A stretch of 64,000 bases of DNA. Origin: CANJIV01 sp046330225 (GTDB lineage: Bacteria; Actinomycetota; Thermoleophilia; Solirubrobacterales; Solirubrobacteraceae). The stretch covers positions 176,880 through 240,879 of the forward strand of contig JAXLTD010000007.1 of assembly GCA_046330225.1 (NCBI GenBank), read 5' to 3'. Below, piece after piece: positions 16,205 to 22,837 of this stretch. Under the pieces are notes generated by a model that was not told where the DNA came from, did not search any database, and saw only the letters and a list, made by a program, of their open reading frames with translations. Numbering within the stretch: position 1 is the first letter of the stretch; each line of letters starts with the position of its first letter. Both the position numbers and the translations under genes were made by a program.

Positions 16205-17179
16205 TCAGCCCTCGACGTCGAGCGCCGCGCGGGCCCGGGCGTGGGCGCCGGCGTCCTCGCTGCCGGGCGCAGCGCCGCCGCGTAGCGGCGCCTCGCCCCC
16301 AGCGCCCCATGACCACAGCGCGAGATCCAGGGCGCCCAGCGGCACCTCGGCCGCCCTGGCGAGGTCGGCGGCCCGGCGCTCGAGGAGCATCGGGTCGGCG
16401 ATGCCGAAGACGCGCTTGGCCGCGAGCGCGGTCCCGTCGTCGGCACCGGTGAGCATCAGCGTGTCCGGGCGGCAGTCCAGCCGCCCGGTGGCGCCAAGGG
16501 TGAGCATGAGGTCGTAGCGGGCGGCGCGGGCCAGGCCCGGCAGCGCGAGGCGCTCGTAGCCGCGGGCAAAGCGCCGGGCCGGGCTCCAGGCCGGCTCGCC
16601 GCCCAGCGCGGCCGCCTGGGATCCGGCCCGCTCGGCGAACGCCCGGTAGGCCGCCACCGTCTCGAGGCCCCGGCCCGGCACGTGCGAGGTCCGCGGGCCG
16701 AGCGGCGCGCCATCGAGCGCCGGGACCTCGCCGCCGGCCCAGGGCACCCGCGCCGCGGCGATGCCGGCGAACGGGTCTGGCGACTCGAGCGGCCCGAGGT
16801 AGGCGACGAGGAAGGCCAGCCACAGCGCCTCCTCCGGGTCCGGAAGGCTCGCCACCTCCGCGTAGAGGCCGGGCGGGCTGGACCTCAGCGACCGCAGGCG
16901 CCCGGCGGACGCCGCGAGCGCCGCGGCCAGGCGCTCGGCGTCCGCGGTGGCACGCAGGCCGGGGACGAGGTCGTGGCGGTAGCCGTCGTCCGCGGCCCGC
17001 TCCACCCGGCGGACCTTGACGTCGGACGCGCCGCCGGGACGCCGGGCCCGGGCCCCCGCCGCCCGACGGGCCGGCTTCGGCGCGGCCGTGCGGCGCCGCG
17101 CCGCCGGCCGCTCCGGCTCGCGGTCGCGGCAGATCGGGCAGTTCTGGGCGAGGCGGTTGTGGCGGCAGAAGGTCGGCAC
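16205..17179 (-). CDS. uncharacterized protein with N-terminal Cys/His zinc motif
   Basis: A 324-residue protein beginning MPTFCRHNRLAQNCPICR, a compact C-x-H...C-x2-C putative zinc site, followed by a 30-residue basic Arg/Ala/Pro linker and a helical domain of about 260 residues. That domain contains WLAFLVAYLGPLESPDPF, YERLALPGLARAARYDLMLT and TALAAKRVFGIADPMLLERR. The pattern recalls helix-hairpin-helix DNA-glycosylase-like folds, but I cannot assign a family and the resemblance is weak. The basic linker and zinc site favour nucleic-acid binding. The GTG start has a TAGACT box 8 nt upstream and no Shine-Dalgarno sequence. Confidence 0.66.
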   Translation of the reverse strand: MPTFCRHNRLAQNCPICRDREPERPAARRRTAAPKPARRAAGARARRPGGASDVKVRRVERAADDGYRHDLVPGLRATADAERLAAALAASAGRLRSLRSSPPGLYAEVASLPDPEEALWLAFLVAYLGPLESPDPFAGIAAARVPWAGGEVPALDGAPLGPRTSHVPGRGLETVAAYRAFAERAGSQAAALGGEPAWSPARRFARGYERLALPGLARAARYDLMLTLGATGRLDCRPDTLMLTGADDGTALAAKRVFGIADPMLLERRAADLARAAEVPLGALDLALWSWGAGGEAPLRGGAAPGSEDAGAHARARAALDVEG

Positions 17180-17187
17180 TCGCCCGC

Positions 17188-17193
17188 AGTCTA
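17188..17193 (-). promoter_or_regulatory. -10 box of a probable leaderless promoter
   Basis: TAGACT on the minus strand, 8 nt before the GTG at 17179. The short gap leaves no room for a ribosome binding site, so the transcript likely begins at or very near the start codon. Confidence 0.5.
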
Positions 17194-17243
17194 CGAGCGG
17201 GGAGCCGGCGGGCAGCGTCCGCCCGCCAGCCCAGCCGGACCGG

Positions 17244-18743
17244 TCAGGAGATCGCGACGAGCGCGGGCGGGCGCGTGCGCCGGCGCTCGGCCCGGATGGC
17301 CTGGGCCAGCCGCCGCACGCCCTCGTCGAGATCCTCGGGCGGGATGAGCGAGAACGAGAGGCGCAGGCTCGTCTCGGCGGGCGGCTCGGCCATGACGGCG
17401 CTGCCCGGGGTGAAGGAGACGCCGTGGCGCAGCGCCTCGGCGTAGAGCGCCCGATCGTCCAGCGGCCGGTTCAGCGTGATCCAGACGTTGTGCCCGCCGA
17501 GCGGGTGCACCCAGCGGCACTCGTCGCCCAGCCGCCGCTCCAGCGACTCCAGGAGCGCATCGCGCCGCTCGCGGTAGAACGCCGACACCTGCTCCTGGCG
17601 GGCCTCGTGCTCGCCGGTGGCGAGGTAGCGGGCCGCGGTCTCCTGCGTGAGCGTGGGGCTGTGCAGGTCGGTGTCGAGCTTGAGCGAGGCGATGCGGTCG
17701 CGCACGGGGCCGCCGGCGGCGGCCCAGCCGATCCGCAGGCCGCCGTCGAGGCACTTGGAGAGGCTGTCGACGTAGATGACGTGGCTCGGCGCGAGGTGGC
17801 GCAGCCGCCGGCGCGGCGTGCCCTCGTACCGCACGCCGGCGTAGACCCCGTCCTCGACAACGAAGACGTTGCGCTGCACGGCGAGCCGCGCGATCCGCTC
17901 GGCCCGCTCGGGGGAGAGGTCGCGTCCCGTCGGGTTCTGACAGGCGGTCTGCAGCGCGAGGAGGCGGACCTCCTCGCGGGCGAGGATGCGCTCGAAGGCG
18001 TCGACGTCCGGTCCGTCCTCGTCCACCGGGATCCCGATGACCCGCGCGCCGGTGCCGAGCAGCGAGCTCAGCGTGCCCACGAACGTGGGCGACTCGACGA
18101 CCGCGACGTCCCCAGGGGACAGGACGGCGCGGGCGGCGAGGTCGATCGCCTGGCGGGCCCCGGTCGTGACCACGATCTCCTCGGGACCCGAGGCGTAGCC
18201 GGCCTCGCGCCCGCGCAGGGCCAGCTGCTCGCGCAGCGACGACACGCCAGCGGGATCCGAATAGCCGACGGCGCCCTGGCCGAGCTCGGCGAAGGCCGCC
18301 GCTGCCGCCTCGGCGAGCGCCTGGACCGGGACGCACTCGGGCGCCGGCCAGCCGGTGGCCAGCGAGATCAGGCCGCGCGCACTCGCGAGCCGGAACGCGT
18401 CGTCCAGCGCCTGCTGGCGGTGCGCCCAGGGCCGGTCCGGCAGGACCGAGTGCTGCCACGCGTCGCCATCCCGCTCTGCGGCTGCGGGCGGCAGCGTGCG
18501 CACGAACGTCCCGCGCCCGACCGTCGCCGTCACGTACCCGAGCTCGGCCAGGCGCCGGTAGGCGCGGCTGGCGGTGAGGTGGTTGACGCCGGCGCCTTCG
18601 GCGAGCGCCCGCGTGGTCGGGAGCCGCTCCCCGGGCGCGAGGCCGCCCGCATCGATCGCGGCGGCCACGCGGTCCACGATCTGCTGCGTGAGCGAGACGT
18701 CACTGTCGCGATCGAGACGGTCCAAGCTGAACTTGTATGACAT
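17244..18743 (-). CDS. MocR-type regulator (GntR HTH + aminotransferase-like domain)
   Basis: A 499-residue fusion. Residues 10-85 are a GntR winged helix (PTTRALAEGAGVNHLTASRA, GYVTATVGRGTFVRTL). Residues 120-495 are a fold-type I PLP aminotransferase domain with TTGARQAIDLA, QNPTGRDLS, VVEDGVYAG and the PLP lysine in SLSKCLDGG (K330). MocR proteins use the PLP domain to sense an amino acid or vitamer and regulate a neighbouring gene. The ATG follows GGAGTGGGAG. It is divergent from a 101-residue gene; a TGATTG-N8-CAATCA palindrome lies between them and is the likely operator. Confidence 0.92.
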   Translation of the reverse strand: MSYKFSLDRLDRDSDVSLTQQIVDRVAAAIDAGGLAPGERLPTTRALAEGAGVNHLTASRAYRRLAELGYVTATVGRGTFVRTLPPAAAERDGDAWQHSVLPDRPWAHRQQALDDAFRLASARGLISLATGWPAPECVPVQALAEAAAAAFAELGQGAVGYSDPAGVSSLREQLALRGREAGYASGPEEIVVTTGARQAIDLAARAVLSPGDVAVVESPTFVGTLSSLLGTGARVIGIPVDEDGPDVDAFERILAREEVRLLALQTACQNPTGRDLSPERAERIARLAVQRNVFVVEDGVYAGVRYEGTPRRRLRHLAPSHVIYVDSLSKCLDGGLRIGWAAAGGPVRDRIASLKLDTDLHSPTLTQETAARYLATGEHEARQEQVSAFYRERRDALLESLERRLGDECRWVHPLGGHNVWITLNRPLDDRALYAEALRHGVSFTPGSAVMAEPPAETSLRLSFSLIPPEDLDEGVRRLAQAIRAERRRTRPPALVAIS

Positions 18744-18772
18744 TCCACTCCCACTCCAAGGGGTTAGCCTGC

Positions 18773-18792
18773 TGATTGTAATACACCAATCA
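18773..18792. promoter_or_regulatory. inverted repeat in divergent region, likely MocR operator
   Basis: TGATTG (18773-18778) and CAATCA (18787-18792) are perfect 6-bp arms separated by TAATACAC. The element sits midway between the divergent MocR and small-gene starts. On the minus strand it overlaps a possible promoter, TTGGTG-17 nt-TAACCC, reading toward the regulator, so binding here could control both genes. Confidence 0.6.
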
Positions 18793-18811
18793 ACGCCGAA
18801 GAGGAACTTGT

Positions 18812-19117
18812 ATGTATCCGTCGCACGACATCACCATCCGGCTTGCTTCCGCCGGCGACGCGCGATCCGTGTGGCGCCTGGCCGCCCTCGACAGCCGCCC
18901 GGCCCCGAACGGCCGGGTGCTCCTCGCCGAGATCGGCGGGCGCCTGCAGGCCGCCCGGTCGATCGACTCGGGGCGCACGGTGGCCGACCCGTTCGAGCCG
19001 ACCGCCGACCTCGTCCGCATGCTCGAGGCCCGGGCCGGAGCGATCCGCGCCGCCGAGCAGCAGCCCGCCGCCGGGAAGCCCAGGCGCCGGGCCCGGGCCG
19101 TCGCCGCGGCGCGCTGA
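18812..19117 (+). CDS. small protein resembling an N-terminal GNAT half
   Basis: A 101-residue protein (MYPSHDITIRLASAGDARSV, then GRVLLAEIGGRLQAARSID and TVADPFEPTADLVRML) ending in a basic tail rich in Arg, Ala and Lys. The sequence matches the first beta-alpha-beta part of GNAT proteins but lacks the acetyl-CoA binding half. Such short proteins are common in actinobacteria and are probably genuine. The ATG is preceded by GAGGAAC. It is divergent from the MocR regulator and is its likely target. Confidence 0.7.
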   Translation: MYPSHDITIRLASAGDARSVWRLAALDSRPAPNGRVLLAEIGGRLQAARSIDSGRTVADPFEPTADLVRMLEARAGAIRAAEQQPAAGKPRRRARAVAAAR

Positions 19118-19154
19118 CGCGTGCCGCTGCGGGCGGGCGGGCGGGCGGGCCCGG

Positions 19155-20618
19155 TCAGACCCCTTCGAGCGCCGTGACCCGCCCCGTCTGCACCGCATGC
19201 ACGAGCGCCTCGTGATCGCGCTCGTTGACCTCCGAGTAGGACTCCGCGAACGCGGCCATCGCTTCGTCGAAGCTCCCGCCAGCGCCGAGATAGCTGGCGA
19301 TCGCGATCGGGTCGCCCGACCGCGCGTGGGCGCGGGCCAGGGTCCAGCCGCACAGCTGGCCATACCCAGCGAGGAAGGCCTCGTCGGCGGTCTCGAGGTT
19401 GGCCGATCCCTTCGAGTCCCAGAGCTGGCGGACGTAGAAGTCGCGCGACACGCCATCGACGCCTGTCGTCCGGAACCAGCCGAGCAGGATGTCGCCGGCG
19501 GCCTGCATGAGCCGCTGGCCCTCCACGACCCGGCGCCCGTCGTTCTGGTAGCGGCTGCGCCCGAGATAGGGCGCGAGCACCGATTCCTGTGCCTCCTTCA
19601 CCTGCAGGAACAGCGGGTCGTCGTCGTCGCGGCCGAGCAGCAGCGCGACCCAGCAGCGCGTGCCCACGCTGCCGACGCCGACGACCTTGCGTCCGACGTC
19701 GACGAGGCGGAATCCCTCGAGCAGGTGGCGCAGCTCGGGCGCCAGGGACTCCCGATAGCCGCGCAGGACGGCCCGCAGCGGCTCGATGACGTCGGCGCGA
19801 TCCGGGAACAGGTCGGCCGCGGGAATCAGGATCGGGGGATCGCTGATCAGGCGCGGCTCGCCGTCGACCTCGTGGGTGAGCTTCGCCATCGCGCGCAGGC
19901 TGTCCTTGCGCCGGATCTTCTTCACGTTGCGCTCGGCCACCTTGCGCTGGGCGGCGGTGAGCGACGCCTCCGCGGCCGCCTGGATGCGCTCCTCCTCGAG
20001 CCGCAAGTACCAGATCTCGAGGTTGCGCATCGGGGCGAACTCCCGCATGGCATCGCGGTAGGCCTTCGCCGTGGTTCGGACGATCGACCGCGACGCCTTG
20101 CGGCTCAGCTGCCGATCCTGGGCCGAGACGTACATGCTCGCCGCCAGGCGCTTGACGTCCCACTCGAACGGCCCGGGGAGCGTCTCGTCGAAGTCGTTGA
20201 CGTCGAAGAGCAGCCGGCGGTCCGGGCCGGCGAAGACGCCGAAGTTCGCGAGGTGGGCATCGCCGCAGAGCTGGACGTTCAGGCCGGACCGCGGGGCGGC
20301 CTGGAGGTCGGAGGCCATGACCGCCGCCGCGCCGCGGAAGAACGTGAACGGGCTCACCATCATGCGCCCGTAGCGGAGGGGCACGAGCTCGGGCACGCGC
20401 GAGGGTGCCTGGGCCTGGAGGATCTCGACAGGGTCTCGGTCTGCCGGAGCCCAGTCGCCCTGGCCCTTGCGCGGCGCGAGCTCGCGGGCGGCCTTGCCCT
20501 TGGCCGTGCGCTCCGCGACGGTGGGATGGGCGACCGGCTGGATGCGCTGCGCCTTCGCGAAGGCATCCTCGTCCAGGGCAGGCTGCTTCGCCCGCCGTCG
20601 CGGCTTGGTCGTGGCCAT
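19155..20618 (-). CDS. DUF2252 domain protein
   Basis: A 487-residue protein of unknown function whose fold is related to protein kinases. Family motifs include MMVSPFTFFRGAAAVMASDL, QLCGDAHLANFGVF (the HxN-type loop), LLFDVNDFDETLPGPFEWDV and, later, FYVRQLWDSKGSAN. The ATG at 20618 follows AGGAGGG. The N-terminal 20 residues are Lys/Arg-rich. DUF2252 proteins are widespread in actinobacteria; a small-molecule or protein kinase activity has been suggested from structure but not settled. The gene is not obviously linked to its neighbours. Confidence 0.9.
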   Translation of the reverse strand: MATTKPRRRAKQPALDEDAFAKAQRIQPVAHPTVAERTAKGKAARELAPRKGQGDWAPADRDPVEILQAQAPSRVPELVPLRYGRMMVSPFTFFRGAAAVMASDLQAAPRSGLNVQLCGDAHLANFGVFAGPDRRLLFDVNDFDETLPGPFEWDVKRLAASMYVSAQDRQLSRKASRSIVRTTAKAYRDAMREFAPMRNLEIWYLRLEEERIQAAAEASLTAAQRKVAERNVKKIRRKDSLRAMAKLTHEVDGEPRLISDPPILIPAADLFPDRADVIEPLRAVLRGYRESLAPELRHLLEGFRLVDVGRKVVGVGSVGTRCWVALLLGRDDDDPLFLQVKEAQESVLAPYLGRSRYQNDGRRVVEGQRLMQAAGDILLGWFRTTGVDGVSRDFYVRQLWDSKGSANLETADEAFLAGYGQLCGWTLARAHARSGDPIAIASYLGAGGSFDEAMAAFAESYSEVNERDHEALVHAVQTGRVTALEGV

Positions 20619-20683
20619 CGGGATCCCTCCTGCGTTGCGTTCAGCCGGCGCGCGCCCGGCGCGTGCCGTCCCTGGCGCCCATC

Positions 20684-21325
20684 CTATGCCGACGCGGGGG
20701 CCTGCCGCGCCGCAGTGGACACCCGCACGAGGCCGCCGAGGAAGAGCGCCGTGGCGAAGTCGGTCGCGGCCGCCACGTCGGCCGGCTCGCGCTCGACCAT
20801 CCGCACGGCGATCTCGAAGCCGACGCCCACCATCGCCGCAGCGGTGTAGCCGACGTCCACGGGCGCCAGCAGGCCAGCGCCGACCGCGGCCTCGAGGTCG
20901 CGCTCGAGCTCGGCCACCCCGGCGCCGACGGCCGGCAGGTCGAAGAGCGTGCGGATCGTGCCCTCGGTGCGGCGCAGGAGGGCGAACGTCGTCGGATCCG
21001 ACGCGACGAACTCGAAGTACGCCCGGAACCCCTCCCGCACGAAGCCCTCGAAGTCGGCCGCCTCGGACCGGGCGGCCTGCAGCCCGGGCCGCAGCCGGGC
21101 CACGCTGTCCCCGAGGAGGGCCCGAAACACGGCCTCCTTGTCCGGGAAGTAGTTGTAGAAGGTGCCGGCGGCCAGTCCGGAGGCGCGGGTGATGTCGCGC
21201 ACGGTCGCCGCGCCGTAGCCGAGCTCGCCGAAGACCTCGCGGGCGGCATCGAGGATCGCCGCCCGGTTCTGGGCCTTGGTCAGCTCCCGCTTGCCGGCGG
21301 CCGGCGCCGCCGCCCCGCCGCTCAT
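20684..21325 (-). CDS. TetR-family repressor
   Basis: A 213-residue TetR regulator. The N-terminal helix-turn-helix is visible as ILDAAREVFGELGYGAATVR and ITRASGLAAGTFYNYFPDKE, followed by a helical ligand-binding domain. The ATG at 21325 overlaps the stop of the upstream monooxygenase gene by 4 nt, so both are cotranscribed and coupled. Its operator is probably the 22-bp palindrome at 22750-22771 in front of the monooxygenase, which would make the operon autoregulated. The inducer may be the substrate of the monooxygenase. Confidence 0.92.
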   Translation of the reverse strand: MSGGAAAPAAGKRELTKAQNRAAILDAAREVFGELGYGAATVRDITRASGLAAGTFYNYFPDKEAVFRALLGDSVARLRPGLQAARSEAADFEGFVREGFRAYFEFVASDPTTFALLRRTEGTIRTLFDLPAVGAGVAELERDLEAAVGAGLLAPVDVGYTAAAMVGVGFEIAVRMVEREPADVAAATDFATALFLGGLVRVSTAARQAPASA

Positions 21326-22695
21326 GCCGGAACCGGAGCGTCCGGCGCGGCCTGCGCCCGGGGCGGAATGGGCAGCGGGTAGCCGGCCAGGCGCGCCCGC
21401 TCGGCCCCCGCCGCACGCTCCTTCGCGAGGTCGTGGAGGTAGTCGTCGAAGTCCACCTGGATCGTGTGGCGCTTGGAGGCCACGTAGCGCTTGAACATGC
21501 TGGCGCGCTCCGCCTCCATGTCGGCGCGCATCGCCGCCGCGGGCGGGAGCGCGTACTCGCCGCGCAGGTAGGCGGCGACCCACTGGCTCTGGGCCTCGGC
21601 GAGCGGCATGACGGCGCCGAGCGGCTGCAGCAGCCCGAGGAAGAACACGCTGCTGATGTCGGGATGGAAGACTCGGCGGAAGAGCGGCAGGTCGTTGTCG
21701 GGCGCCGAGATGAAGTCCTCGTCGAAGAACGGGAACGTGATCTTGTAACCCGTGCAGTACACGACGACGTCGGCCTCCACGCGGGAGCCGTCGGTGAAGA
21801 CGACCTCGCCGCCCTCGAGCCGGTCGATGTTCGGCTTGGGCGTGATCGTCCCGTGCGCAATGCGGTCGAGGATCCGCCCGGACACCGTCGGGTGGGCGTC
21901 GGCGAGCCGGTGGTCGGGCTTCGGGAGCCCGTAGTCCTCGGGCTTGCCGACCGCCATGCGGATGATGACTTCGAGCATCCGGCGCCGGATCGCCCAGGGC
22001 ACGCGCGGATCGTTCGGGAGCTGATCCGAGGGCTTGCCGAAGATGTACTTGGGGACGATGTGGGCGCCGCGCCGGGCGGCGAGGTAGGTCGCCTTTCCGA
22101 CATAGGACGCGTCGACGGCGAGGTCCATCGCGCTGTTGCCCATCCCGAGCACGACCACGGACTTGTCCCGGAAGATCTCGGGGTCGGTGTACTCGTGGGC
22201 GTGGATCTGCACGCCCTCGAACGTGTCGGAGCCGGGGAACGCCGGCTCGGGCCAGCGCGGATCCCAGTGGTGGCCGTTCGCGACGATCACCCCGTCGTAG
22301 CGGTGCGTCTCGCCCGTGTCGGTCCGCACCGTCCAGAGCCCGTCGTCATCGAGGCCGGCGTGCTCGATCCCGGTCTGGAACGTGATGGCGTCGCGGAAGC
22401 CGAAGTGGTCGACGTAGTCGTCGAAGTAGGCGGCGATCTGCGCGTGGTGCGGGAAGTCGGGGTAGGACTTCGGCATGGGGTAGTCCGAATACTCCATGCG
22501 CTCGCGCGACGTGTTGATGTGCAGCGTCGTGTAGGCCGCCGACATCCCGTTCGGGTTTCCGAAGACCCAGTTGCCCCCGACGCGGTCGGACGTCTCGAAG
22601 CAGTCGAAGGGGATGCCCCGCTCGTGCAGGACCTTGGCGCCGGCGATGCCGGACGAGCCGGCGCCGATGATGCAGATCTTCGGAAGGGACGGCAT
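21322..22695 (-). CDS. flavin-containing monooxygenase
   Basis: A 457-residue FAD/NADPH monooxygenase. FAD site: ICIIGAGSSGIAGAKVL at residues 7-23. The FMO/BVMO fingerprint FxGxxxHxxxY appears as FEGVQIHAHEYTD, the NADPH site as VVVLGMGNSAMDLAV, and the C-terminal CTGYKITFPF motif is present. The length fits class B FMO-type enzymes, which oxygenate ketones, sulfides or amines. The ATG at 22695 has no clear ribosome binding site. It is the first gene of a two-gene operon with the TetR repressor. Confidence 0.92.
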   Translation of the reverse strand: MPSLPKICIIGAGSSGIAGAKVLHERGIPFDCFETSDRVGGNWVFGNPNGMSAAYTTLHINTSRERMEYSDYPMPKSYPDFPHHAQIAAYFDDYVDHFGFRDAITFQTGIEHAGLDDDGLWTVRTDTGETHRYDGVIVANGHHWDPRWPEPAFPGSDTFEGVQIHAHEYTDPEIFRDKSVVVLGMGNSAMDLAVDASYVGKATYLAARRGAHIVPKYIFGKPSDQLPNDPRVPWAIRRRMLEVIIRMAVGKPEDYGLPKPDHRLADAHPTVSGRILDRIAHGTITPKPNIDRLEGGEVVFTDGSRVEADVVVYCTGYKITFPFFDEDFISAPDNDLPLFRRVFHPDISSVFFLGLLQPLGAVMPLAEAQSQWVAAYLRGEYALPPAAAMRADMEAERASMFKRYVASKRHTIQVDFDDYLHDLAKERAAGAERARLAGYPLPIPPRAQAAPDAPVPA

Positions 22696-22749
22696 GGATC
22701 GGGGCTCGCTCTCTCGTGACGGGTCGGTCGGAGCGCGTCACGGTACGAA

Positions 22750-22771
22750 AAGTTGACGGAGGCGTCAACTT
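22750..22771. promoter_or_regulatory. perfect inverted repeat overlapping promoter, likely TetR operator
   Basis: AAGTTGACG (22750-22758) and CGTCAACTT (22763-22771) are perfect 9-bp arms around a 4-nt spacer. On the minus strand the first arm contains TTGACG, and 17 nt further is TACCGT, a good sigma-70-type promoter reading into the monooxygenase gene. Binding of a dimer here would cover the -35 box. The size and symmetry are typical of TetR operators. Confidence 0.8.
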
Positions 22772-22791
22772 CTCCGGAACCCGGCCTGTTC

Positions 22792-22824
22792 CCGGGGCGG
22801 CCCGCCGGCAGCGGGCCGCCCCGG
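22792..22824 (-). terminator. strong GC-rich hairpin after the penicillin acylase gene
   Basis: A 14-bp perfect stem (22792-22805 paired with 22811-22824) with loop CGGCA lies 14 nt past the stop of the acylase gene at 22838. There is no T-run, as is usual for high-G+C genomes. It probably ends acylase transcription and insulates the monooxygenase promoter. Confidence 0.7.
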
Positions 22825-22837
22825 ATCAGTCAGGCGA

